From Apostichopus japonicus (lineage: Eukaryota; Echinodermata; Holothuroidea; Aspidochirotida; Stichopodidae): a stretch of DNA of 64,000 nucleotides. The stretch spans positions 15,792,321 to 15,856,320 of the forward strand of contig NC_092578.1 in NCBI RefSeq assembly GCF_037975245.1, in the 5' to 3' direction. The position numbers were made by a program, and so were the translations under genes. Positions 54,166 through 64,000 of the stretch are shown piece by piece. How positions within the stretch are numbered: the first letter of the stretch is position 1; each line of letters starts with the position of its first letter. The notes under the pieces were generated by a model. It was not told the origin of the DNA and made no database searches. It was given only the letters and a program-made list of their open reading frames with translations.

Positions 54166-57100
54166 CTATGATAGAAAAAAAATCCAAAAGACGAAATTAT
54201 TGTATAGAATATTGCTAATTTGTTTAGCAAGTTACTAAAATATTACAAAAGTGACATTCATCTCTTTCTCTTTCAAACCAAATTTTGATTGTGGTGCTAA
54301 TTAGTCTAATTATCACCCAGTTTTTTTGTCAGAAGTACAGAGCGTTATTTAAAATAAGATTGCAAATACCCAAACTAAAAGTTCTTCTAACTCCGCCCCC
54401 TGATGAATATTAATTAGCGAGTAGCTAATAACAGCCAATCCTCAGGCAATGCAATTTACCACATTAAAACTTGTCTTGAGAGATGAAAAAAACTTGAGGT
54501 ATTGGTACTAATAAATACTTTCGATCCGAAGATTTTTTATTTTCAATATTAATATATCATATAAACAAATTAAAATAGGCCTATGTGAGGCGTGACACAA
54601 CACTTTTGTCGCGTGACTTACCTTCCAGGCTGTGAGTATGAGACAGGAGAGAACAATGAACCCGAGTAGAGCAGCAAGCAGGTACGCCCATATCGGGAAG
54701 GGGTCTTTGACGTAACTGATCGAAGATTCAGGAAGAGCCTTGGTCATAGCCTGAAGGAAAAGAACAACAAAATGTTATTTGTAATTACAGGAGATTTAAA
54801 GCAGTCTATTGCAGTTCTGTAAAAGGGATAAAGATCGGGATGAAGAAACCATTCATGAAATTTATCATCAACTCGAAAAAAAAAATGGTTGCCGAGAAGA
54901 TTTTGTTGTAGTCAAGTGGATAAGAAATATATATAGTATTATGTTGAAAAGAAATGGCTTAGTGTATGGTTTGCCAGTGTATGCGTTACGTATACGGTTA
55001 CGTTTGTGTTGATTTTTCTTGAATACTAGGAAAAGAAAGAAACCTATTCAACATATTACGTTATCTATTTCCCGATCAGTATGTGCAGTGTTGAAGCTGG
55101 AAACAAGATATTCATGCAAATAAAATTATAACGAATCTTGTACACTCCGAATATAAATTTTAAAATATTTTCCAAAAAAAAAAGGGTAAGACATCAAATC
55201 TTTCCACACCCAAAATGAAATGTGATGTTGAAAACAAAACCACAACCCCCTCCCTCTCCCCCCCCCCCAACAATGAGGAATTACTTACGGTTGCTGTGAA
55301 GGGCGCCGGTAATGTGTTGCCTATTGTATAAACCGATCTGGTAACTTTCATGGTCGCGGTAGAAGATATGATCCAATCACTCGGCGGAATATTGTTCTCC
55401 AATACCTAAAATATAATCAAGTATTTACAGAAAATAACTTACAATTGATATTTCACAGTTTTATAATGGTCAATAAGAATCCCCTGGCATGCATATGGAA
55501 GTTAAAATGTTAACTTTGTAAGACCAAGTATACATTTCTTGGGTATTATTGAGTATTAAAAGAAGCCGTATTTCCCTTTGCGGGTAAATGTGTTCACACA
55601 AAAATTATGTTTGCAATACAAAGACAAAGGATCATTGCATATTGATCACTGCTCACAGTTTAATTAAATTTTTTCTTCAATGCACCGGAAGTACAAAAAG
55701 TCATAAAAGTAAGTTTGGTACATTGTGCACACTTTTTATTTGTCGATGTTTGATGAATTTTACAAGATTATAAAATAATCCTTGTCAAAACTATGTAAAA
55801 ACGACATTTGAAAGTAACGCAATAAAAACCACCACATAACACAAATTGATTAAAAAAACAAACAACCACATACAAATCCATTTTCTCTGATGGAGTGAAA
55901 GCTTTTTGAAAGATATATCCCATAATGCAGTTCTCATTCTTGTAACATGTGTTTAGAACGAATGCGAATTTTAAATACCTTTGTTAACGTTTGCAACCAT
56001 AGTCTAGATCGAATGCTCAGTACAATAGGCTGATCATTCCCGCCTAGCTTTTCGAATCTACACGTAATTTCTACACATTGGCCAGTCCTGCAGTCAATCG
56101 TAACCAGAGGTTGAGGGGTTGGTTGATCATCATTCATAGGGTCATCTTCATCCAATTCCCGTGATGCTCGATGATTCTCAATAATCTTCTCCAGAGTATT
56201 GTTTTGGTTCAATTCATCGTCGTCTATAAGCTGTTTAAAGAGAAATGTAAGCCCCCCAAAAAGAGGGCAAGAATTGGGTCAAAAGTGTTTTTTTTTTTTT
56301 TTAAACGGGATTCATGTATTTGCAAAGCGAAATATATGCTTTACAAATTTAGCTCCGTGCAGCACAAGAATTTTGTTTTTGTACATTAGTTAAGGACCTA
56401 CGGATAAGGGGAGATAAGATAGGGGACGACAGGAAGGGGGGGGGGTGGGGGCTACTCGTGGTTGACCCTGCCGCCATGCGTACATGCGTTGTTGTTTTGG
56501 GTTCTTTTTTTTTCATTTCATTTACCTCTAAATGTCAGGGACACGACAAATATTGTTCAGTTCGGGTATTTTTCATTTTTCTCTCTATTATAGAAAACCA
56601 ACCACTTCCAAATATGGAAAGTAAACTGTTTTTTCTCTAGATTAATTCAACAAAAAAATATCAAAAATATCAAACGTTAATATGGAGTACCATCCTTCAT
56701 TGTTATGGTATACCTATAGCTATAATAAGAGCCATGAATAACTCACCTTCAGATTTTTGGGGTTAAGTTCACCGTCCGGTACGTCACATTGTCCCACACT
56801 GGGGGTAACACTGGTCAAATATAGTAAATAATCCCTCTCATCGGTGTACATCGGCCACTGTAAAGTCAACTTTAATGCGCCTACGTCACTTGGACCTGAA
56901 TTTTGAAACTGTTTTGTCGAGAGAGAAACAGGAGAAAGCGATGATAAAATTAAGAAACAGAATTACTGTAAAAAACTGTAACACTATACCAAACATATAC
57001 AATTGCGCTAATGTGTTAAGTTAAAAGGAGATTAACACGAATTATGTTTTAAAAACAGGGTTATAAGCATAGGCGTAGGAGGCGGGGGGGGGGGGCTGCA

Positions 57101-60100
57101 CCCCAACCAAATATTTTTGTGAAAATTCGGGCAATATGCTGATAATTTTTTGGGCACCTACTGAAAGAAAAATAAATTGCAATGTGTTTTTCAATGGTTA
57201 AACTTCTATTATTATTATCCTAATTATTGTAACGACCTCCCAAAAATGATAACCAATATGGAAGGGTAATAACACGGCAAATGATTGTATGTAATTGGCA
57301 TGCGATGTAATAACCCATGCAAGCCTATATGATATGCACATTAACATGTTTGAACGCGAAAAATTTTGGTTATATTTTTCGGGCAAGTCGTTACAGCCCC
57401 CCCCCCCCCAAACAAAATTGGGCTCCTACGCCCTATGGTTATAAGCATACTTTTTTGTGAATTCCAACACACTTCTACAATCTGGATATATTATTTACAA
57501 AAATTTTGACATTGCTTATGAATAATTATTATAACAGACAGAAAATGTCTGTTTATCTACATTTTAAGAAAAAAATGAGTTTGCATTAAAACAAGAGGAT
57601 ATTGTATACCAGTGTATAATGGAAAAAAATGTATTTAAAGATAAAAAAGGTTCATTATCTAAATATCTATCTTCGTATTGTGTGTTATGTTCTTACAAAC
57701 GGAGCTCAATTAATAACAAATAAATAATATTTGGGGTATATTTGGGTAAATTCAAATGTTTGTAAATGTTTTCTGTTGATCAAAGAAAGGATTCGAAGTA
57801 AATAATGGATGGAAAATATATATTCGAGAGCATGCGTTGCTCAACCTGTATAAATCTGTATTTGATAATGTGAAGAAACCACAATCACCAAACGCCTGAT
57901 TCGAATTCTTTTTATAAGCCCAGATTGGGACATTTTGTTACCAACCAATTAACCCCCATGCATAAGATTAAATTTAAAATTTTATTTCATATCAAAATAT
58001 ACTATTATAGTATAAAAAATGAAAAAAAACAAACAAAGGCAATATATTGACCCATAATTAATTTTCCTTGCAAATCAATATAATTTCGAAATATAAACTT
58101 ACAATGTAGAAGTGAATTATTTCCTCGCCAACATCCTGCTCTCTGCTGGCGTTTGGAAGTAAGGTAAAGTTGGTGGTATACACAGACTGACCAGGATTAG
58201 AGTACCTGTAGGTAAAAGAAAAGGAGGTATAAAAGGGCCACTGATGTAACTGGTCATTTGGGGAGGGGGCCTCTTGTTTAGGAACCCGGTGGCTAGAGAA
58301 CTTGTGAGTAAAACCCCATTGGAATTGTCCTCCTCTGCATGGGGAACAGTCCAGCCACCGGAACTCTTTTTATTTTTACTTTTTCATTTTTTTATTATTA
58401 TTATTTTTGTTTTCTAGGGCATATCCCGGCAGGGTGTGTTTGCCAGGTCTGGGGCAACCTGCCATTATTATTATTTTCCCTAAATAGCTCCTTTCTTTCT
58501 TAAAGCTTCCAAATGTTTGTACTGCTTGTCTTCAACCTCATTTGTTACTTTATAATGCTCAATTGTCTGTTTTCCATCAAGAAAAAAGAAGCTCCATTTT
58601 ACCTGCAGGGGCCGTGTCATTTGTCAGAGTTGGAGTGAGATGGGGTGGGGGGTGAGGGGAGGCAATTCGGGGAAAGTGGTACAGTACTAGAAGTGCTATA
58701 GGTCTTAGTGAGAATTAGTGATAGTTTTCAGAGGCTTCAGATATTTCCCATGCCATTTGCTTGATGTTTTTGTGATTCAGTTGAAGGTAACTGAACTAAA
58801 GCGGTTGAATGATCTACTTCTGGCAACTTGTTAGTCAGTTGGTTTAGCCGTTGCAAATACTGTAAATCTGGTTACGTTAAGAACAACATACCCGGGCGTA
58901 TTAAGGATTCTTAATATACATATATGTAGCTGCAGGATTGAACTGTGGTTTTAATAGGAAAGGGGTACAGTTCCCGTTGAAGATACCAACTTATCATATA
59001 TGGTGGTAGCGGTGGTGGTGGGGGGAGGGGGAGGGGGGTGGGGGAATATAGGAGACATATATCAATGTTGTTACATATTTTAAAACAGCTATCTGCAGAA
59101 TATACTACCAGTATATATATGTATTACTCGTAAAAAAAATGAAATGAAAGCATCCAATTCGACAGAATAGCATATTTTGGCCTTAAAATACGAAAATGTA
59201 TAGAAATTGAAAAAAAGAAAAAAAAGAAATTGTGACAACTTACCCAAAGAATTCAAGTGTATAGTTGATATTCACTGGCATAGATATGTTGTTGATATTA
59301 TCACTCAGAGTCTCGACCGCGTCTAGGTTTGAACTGTCAAATTATTTAGAGATGACAGAAAATTGGTTGGAAATTTGAATTTCACCTTGATGAACATTAT
59401 AAGTACGTATACGCCATAGAAGGAGGACGTGAATGAAATGAGGTCTCTTTCCGTGTCCAATGCAATTTTACAAATGTTGTCCCTGTCTGTTTAAATCGTA
59501 ATTTTGATTAAATATACAGAAATCGAGCCCCCCCCCCTACATAATGTTTTACCCTTATTGCAAACCTTCCTCTTCCTCCCCACCCCCCAACCCCGCCCAA
59601 CAAAATAAACCCCTCTCCTACTGCAATAGAATCCTGAATCCACTCACATATACACTATTGGATTCTTATCTCAGCTGATGAATGGGTGCTGTAAAATAGT
59701 ATACTACAAATCCAACAACTTTACAAATGCTAAAACACCGTTAGTAGGTCTGTTAAATAATTACCCCCCCCCTCACCCCCCCCCCCCCTCTCCGCCTCCC
59801 GAAGTCCCTCCACTAAACTAATATATATTGACAGGAAGTTGCTTTTTATATCATTTTCAAAGTTGACATAATTATTTGAATCTTACCTGTTCCCTAAGAA
59901 GTGGAGTTCCAGATATTCGTTCACTTTGTCTTCCAAATTAATCTCAAAATGAAGTCTGAAGGGAACCTAAAAATTAACAATTTTACGTTACAAAATTAAA
60001 TGGAGATAGGGGAAAGGGGGGGGGGGGAAACCCTGTGGTTTTCTAAACTTTTTTTTTGTCAAATTGGTGGAGGAAAGAAGGAAATGGAAATAATTTGGCT

Positions 60101-63100
60101 AATATCGAAGAAGAGACGTAACGATATAAGGCATCGATTATAAAATGTTCGAACTGTTTATTTAATTTCGAATAGGATTACTTTATCATTTTACTTTTTA
60201 AATCTATTTTTTTGTCTTCTCTAACTTAAATATTATAATTTGATTTACATTGGTTCACTATCTCACTTAGAAAGAATGAATCAAAAGACAAAGCTATCCC
60301 AGATCTGGTTAATATGGAGACGCGCTTAGTTGCCAAAAAAAAATCTACCTAAAGAAACATTTCACTATTATCCCTCCAACTGATCATGCGCAAATTGGAA
60401 TCGTATATGAGTTTTTGAGAACGAGACAATTGATTATAACTTTTTTAAATTCTAAAATTGGTTGGCTGATGTTCTTCTAAATTTATGAAATATGGATAAA
60501 ATGGTTTTCAAAACTCATTTGTATCTCGTAAATATAAATGCTCTGGGAAGTTAACCTACTAAAAATTAGACACTGAGGGCTATGACACTTGGCCAAGTGA
60601 TTTTACAACGTGTTTGGTTCTCGGGGTCACGTGACTTTTTCCGGAGCTACGTCACGCACTTTTGCAATTGAAATTATGAAAACAGAGAACGATCTTAATT
60701 AAAAATACCCCCACCATTTTTTGGTCATATCAGTCATATGATCTTGGGCAATAACGGCTCAATTTAAACTTAAATTATATACTTTTAGTTATTATCATTT
60801 ATCTTTTTCAAAATCAATCAGCCATTTTCCCCTTAGAAATTTGTAACTAAATGACACAAAAATGTTGGGTAAGGAATCAATGAAAAACAGAACAACTTAC
60901 TCTATAGTTTGCAGGGACAGGATTTCCAACGTTGCATCTCAAATGTATATCGTCTGCTACATGCGCTTGTTCTTCACACTCAACTAGTACATCCTGTAAC
61001 AGTAAATGAAAACCTCAAAATTAGTGTTGCACCGATTATCGGTATTTATTCATCGGTACGATAATGGCGATATTGGCGATAATCGGCTTGATAGCGGTAT
61101 CGCTAAAGTTTCCATCATGCAACTTCAGATATTTGCCGTCCGATATTGTTAGATTCATATATTTGTTAGATTCATATATAACTTCAAACTTGGGCAGGTG
61201 TTTTTTTTTACAAATTGGTGTCAGAAATAATGTTTATAGAGCCTAGCTTAATTAAATTGTATTTTTAGAAATTTTAATATAAAAAAATAGTATCAGAAAT
61301 ATACCCCCCCCCCCAAAAAAAAAGGAACAGAAAAGAGATGTGATTTTTATGGAATATTAAAATGAGACTTACACTGCTAAAACTTTCGACTTGAATAAAG
61401 GAGACACCTGCCGGAACGCCTGCATGAAGCCTGGCCTCAAAGGCCTCATCACCGTTATTCTGAAAGTCGACATCAACTATTAGCATTTCGCTCTTACCAA
61501 CGACGACTTGTTGAAGATCACTGGCAAAAGAATGGAAGATTAATGTATATGTCGTCCAGTTACAGAGTTGTTGACGATTGACAATTCATAATCATGGACG
61601 TTAAATATGAATGTAAGAGACTGACTTCGGTCAGCTTGCGGCTTTGATAAGCCAACGAGGCTTCTTCGCGAGGTCTTGCTTGCAGGAGGATCTAAAATAC
61701 ATACATGCACATATACATACATACAAGAGAACAATTATGTCCATTATGGTGAAAAGATTGACGTCACAATGATTAACCAATGACGTATCTGTATATATTT
61801 GGGGGTGGGGAGGGAAGGAAAGGAGGGATGGAAGGAGAGAAAGGCGCCTCGGAATACATACGAGGGAATTAGTTAATCAGCCACAAATTTAATTTCAAGA
61901 ATTTTGACAGGTTTAATCGCTGCTGAAAATAGCAGGGAGTTTATAATTCGAGGTGGTAAGACCATTGAAAATTAAAGTTTTAAAAAGAGTGGAAAGATTG
62001 ATTATGCGTCAACTATAGATGTGACTTACTGGATAGTGTCAATTCTAATGTCCGGTAAGCATCGTGCGTTACTGCAATTCTTTAGAAGTGCAAGCTGTTA
62101 AGAAGAAAAGCAAACTTGAAATAGATCAATTTGAATAGGGTTATTTTTCTAAGTAATTATAGTATTAATATATATGTTCTAGGTATTAATAAAATTTCAA
62201 TTATTGATTTTGCTGGTATCATATATAAAGATATACTCTTTAATTCTTTAACGGTTGAAACTCCACCCAGCTCTCATTGTTGAGATACCCTTTGTTAATA
62301 TATGAGTGGTTCCTGTTTTTATACAAAACTACCCATAAATGTACAGATACCTTTCATCAATATACAAAAGGAGAATGTTTCTGAAGGAAAGGCTTTGTAA
62401 TTATACACCCACAGTCTATCAAACAACAGAAAGTAATTGTTTCTCTACATAAAAAACTGTGACTGTACAAAACCTTTTGTACAATTATTAATTGGTACTG
62501 TCATTTTACGAGATAAATTGAGGGTGAGCGGACACCTTGTGTAGGTAAACAATGCATAATTGTAGTTGTACAACAAAGTCTCTGGAGACTAATTGACAGA
62601 GACACTGCTGTAAATTTACAGAGATTTTTTTTTAACAGTGCAGAGTGTCTGATAATGATCACAAACGGTGAAGTGAAAATCAGTCGTCTCATCAAAATGA
62701 AATGTTAGCTCTTCTATAGAGTGAAAGCACTGTTAGAGCCCAAATTGACAATAAACTTCAAACGAATTTGGCCATTATTGCACTTCTTGATTAACCCCAA
62801 AAATAATTATTACGCACGTTAGCCCGGGCTCTCATCTTAAAGTGCATGCATGTATGCAGGCCCGTCTAATTGCCTGTAAGATCACACCTCAGAATAAGAC
62901 AGCAAACTTCGCAGCCTTTACCGTTTTAATTTTTCATGGTATAGTCTATAATTACATACCTGTTCCGTGACGAAAGAACCTTCCGGTAAAATCGGCAATA
63001 AATCTCCAGCTTCACGATTAATATCATCCCTCGAAAGATCATAGCTGAACTTGAACACGACTGGTGAAAGTTTATCTCGGATAATTTTCTTAGGAACAGA

Positions 63101-63509
63101 ATGACAAAGATAAATATAAGCGTCATGTCTTGTCACGTGACTGTCATGTGCAGGGGCGGATTCATGGAGCGGGGGTTTCTTATGTACCGCTATGTCGGTG
63201 GTACTTTCAGTATCTACCGATATCTTACTACGATAACTAAACATCCATTCGAAGAGATAAAATCTTGGGATTGTTTTTCTACACGGGTTAATTAATTACT
63301 TTGTTACTTATCATAGCTTTACGTTTTTTTTATGCAAATGAAGTTAAATGTATTTACCTCGATATAAGCGTTATAAGTTACACAATCTTGGACTCCTTTA
63401 GTCAAATCTGTATTCCAGGTAAATTGTGATAAAGACTGGCCTTTTTGCAGAATAAATGCCCTTGATGACACTCTCTTCACTGAATCAAGTTGAAGATCAA
63501 ATGCAAATG
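54112..63509 (-). CDS. ITGA: Integrin alpha subunit, C-terminal 523 aa (5'-partial, 13 exons in window)
   Basis: Integrin alpha chains pair with beta chains as adhesion receptors for matrix or cell-surface ligands. Seen here are thigh/calf beta-sandwich exons (DKLSPVVFKFSYDL; NCSNARCLPDIRI; ADDIHLRCNVGNP; NSGPSDVGALKLTLQWP). They are followed by RASR before the light-chain cysteines (CRTGQCVEITC) and IRSRLWLQTL, then a transmembrane helix (WAYLLAALLGFIVLSCLIL) and the diagnostic GFFKR tail with stop. All 13 exon joints agree in phase. The RASR position and the order of the light chain resemble cleaved alpha subunits of the alpha-V/alpha-5 or laminin type. The I-domain status and ligand class cannot be read because the propeller lies beyond the right edge. 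Confidence 0.92.
54622..54750 (-). CDS. ITGA: Integrin alpha exon (transmembrane segment)
   Basis: FPIWAYLLAALLGFIVLSCL continuing ILTAWK. P-x-W before the helix is typical. Donor AAG|GTAAGT. Confidence 0.92.
55289..55405 (-). CDS. ITGA: Integrin alpha exon (light-chain ectodomain)
   Basis: VLENNIPPSDWIISSTATMK plus VTRSVYTIGNTLPAPFTAT. Phase 0 on both sides. Confidence 0.88.
55406..55978. other. Integrin intron
   Basis: AT-rich. Nothing else is recognised. Confidence 0.6.
55979..56230 (-). CDS. ITGA: Integrin alpha exon (calf-2, heavy/light chain junction)
   Basis: 84 codons. Acidic linker with HRASRELDEDD (a minimal RxxR furin-type site), then CRTGQCVEITCRFEKL and VLSIRSRLWLQTLTK. Confidence 0.92.
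56231..56746. other. Integrin intron
   Basis: Poly-T (56288-56302) and poly-G (56437-56451) tracts only. Confidence 0.6.
56747..56908 (-). CDS. ITGA: Integrin alpha exon (calf-2)
   Basis: FQNSGPSDVGALKLTLQWPM..., the conserved 'n.gps.v....l...wp' block. 54 codons, donor AAG|GTGAGT. Confidence 0.92.
57068..57437. mobile_element. hAT-like MITE, 370 bp, with 8-bp target duplication
   Basis: Ends CATAGGCGTAGGAG and CTCCTACGCCCTATG are inverted repeats with one extra base. Flanked by GTTATAAG at 57060-57067 and 57438-57445. Poly-G inside the left end and poly-C inside the right. Lies in an integrin intron. Confidence 0.85.
57446..58102. other. Integrin intron, remainder
   Basis: AT-rich. No feature is recognised. 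Confidence 0.6.
58103..58205 (-). CDS. ITGA: Integrin alpha exon (calf-2)
   Basis: YSNPGQSVYTTNFTLLPNAS followed by REQDVGEEIIHFYI. NFT and NAS sites. Confidence 0.83.
58206..59243. other. Integrin intron
   Basis: Several G-rich tracts (58636-58660, 59018-59045). Nothing coding is seen. Confidence 0.6.
59244..59333 (-). CDS. ITGA: Integrin alpha exon (calf-1/calf-2)
   Basis: SNLDAVETLSDNINNISMPV then NINYTLEFFG. Two potential N-glycosylation sites (NIS, NYT). Phases 2 and 2. Confidence 0.83.
59334..59886. other. Integrin intron
   Basis: C-rich tracts at 59529, 59581 and 59764-59790. Nothing else. Confidence 0.6.
59887..59966 (-). CDS. ITGA: Integrin alpha exon (calf-1)
   Basis: VPFRLHFEINLEDKVNEYLE followed by LHFLGN. 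Donor AG|GTAAGA, phase 2. Confidence 0.85.
59967..60900. other. Integrin intron
   Basis: Poly-G at 60017-60027, otherwise AT-rich unique sequence. Confidence 0.6.
60901..60993 (-). CDS. ITGA: Integrin alpha exon (calf-1)
   Basis: DVLVECEEQAHVADDIHLRC plus NVGNPVPANYR. Phase 0 on both sides. Confidence 0.88.
61025..61160. repeat. Interspersed repeat beginning GTTGCACCGATTATCGGTAT
   Basis: Related to 53430-53660. The 'gtgttgcaccgat' start is reminiscent of MITE ends, but no inverted partner was found. Confidence 0.5.
61373..61520 (-). CDS. ITGA: Integrin alpha exon (calf-1)
   Basis: Contains MLIVDVDFQNNGDEAFEARL and PAGVSFIQVESF, the classic 'n.gd.aye..l' signature. Donor AGT|GTAAGT. Confidence 0.9.
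61521..62029. other. Integrin intron
   Basis: Contains short ATAC runs and G-rich sequence (61801-61840). No exon is seen. Confidence 0.6.
62030..62094 (-). CDS. ITGA: Integrin alpha exon (NC...CLPD motif)
   Basis: LALLKNCSNARCLPDIRIDT, the invariant cysteine pair at the thigh/calf-1 boundary. Donor CA|GTAAGT, phase 2. Confidence 0.88.
62095..62959. other. Integrin intron
   Basis: AT-rich. Nothing is recognised. Confidence 0.6.
62960..63088 (-). CDS. ITGA: Integrin alpha exon (thigh domain)
   Basis: 43 codons beginning KIIRDKLSPVVFKFSYDLSR, the conserved 'dkl.p' block. Phase 0 on both sides, donor CAG|GTATGT. Confidence 0.88.
63358..63509 (-). CDS. ITGA: Integrin alpha exon (thigh domain)
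   Basis: FAFDLQLDSVKRVSSRAFIL...QDCVTYNAYIE. Acceptor TTAG|CA, donor GAG|GTAAAT. Starts in phase 1, so an upstream exon is required. Confidence 0.85.
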
Positions 63510-64000
63510 CTAACATAGGGGAGAAAGAGAGTAACAATACACAATATTATTGTTTTCCTTTATTAAAGTTGACAACTTTTAACATAGGAAATCATTTTGC
63601 ATTATATATATAAAAATAAAAATAATAATAATAAAAAAAATAAATAAATAAAATTAAAAAAAAAAAATCATTTTTATATATTATAATAATAATATATTTT
63701 TCATTATAATCTTGCAGTTTGTATTGATTCTTTTACGTGTTTTGCGGTTTGTTTGTTTAGTAGAAATTATTTGCTGTTATAGGCTACTCTCGCCGGGTCT
63801 AAGAAAATTCAATGGAGAATAACCTCGTTATACTTCCACGCATCAAGCCCACCGTTAGCCCTCCCCCCTCCACCCTACCCTTCACCCGGACCCCATCAAT
63901 GTGATAGGAAGTCAACAGAAGCATTAAGCAATCCTAAATAACTGGGAATTATTTGGTGCGCCATCAGTTGTTGTGGTAAAGTACTTATGAAGCCATTTAG
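63510..64000. other. Integrin intron running off the right edge
   Basis: A/T-only-like tract at 63600-63720 and a C-rich stretch near 63860. The next upstream exon is outside the window. Confidence 0.65.

Noticed and set aside
63151-63240. CAGGGGCGGATTCATGG, resembling a hAT end
   Set aside because: Only one end present. It is too short to define an element.

Overview
The window looks like animal nuclear DNA: spliced genes with GT-AG introns, long AT-rich introns, microsatellites and many small transposons. A Dickkopf gene, an RGD-type integrin alpha gene and a granulin gene lie together with marine-invertebrate style repeats (poly-G/C-flanked hAT MITEs, 'TGACCTTTGGTGACCT' repeats). This suggests a marine deuterostome invertebrate, most likely an echinoderm. 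The clade is inferred from general impression, not from a search. No bacterial genes, CRISPR arrays or operons are present.

Layout, with all three genes on the minus strand. (1) About 10-32464: a very large progranulin-type gene. Its start codon and signal peptide are at 32464, and it runs leftwards out of the window. A signal/half-granulin exon, two diverged granulin exons (31539-31751, 29627-29845) and 35 near-identical 225-bp exons are all joined by phase-0 introns. Together they encode about 2,816 residues and 37 complete 12-cysteine granulin modules before the left edge. Four truncated exon relics lie between the intact ones. Introns (about 420 bp) are nearly as similar as exons, and about 3.9 kb at the left edge recurs 6.155 kb further on. 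Two roughly 2.27-kb mobile insertions split introns at 16766-19026 and 23867-26140.

(2) 32465-41944: intergenic DNA with a degenerate tRNA-derived element, a 400-bp GATG microsatellite, TA microsatellites, two hAT-like MITEs and a hammerhead-ribozyme-like core on the minus strand at 41263-41307. (3) 41945-47743: a complete four-exon Dickkopf-type gene (212 aa), assembled by matching intron phases. (4) 47744-54111: intergenic DNA with a 233-bp retroposon whose 5' head matches the 5' end of U2 snRNA, a hAT-like MITE inserted next to it, and a 62-bp satellite array. (5) 54112-63509: the last 13 exons (523 aa) of an integrin alpha subunit, covering thigh/calf domains, a furin-like RASR site, the transmembrane helix and the GFFKR tail. 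Its 5' exons lie beyond the right edge.

The three genes encode secreted or cell-surface products: a granulin precursor, a Wnt-pathway modulator and a matrix receptor. Nothing in the sequence shows that they form a functional cluster. The most unusual content is the giant, recently homogenised granulin array and three small RNA-like signals (the U2-headed retroposon, the hammerhead-like core and the tRNA-like element).
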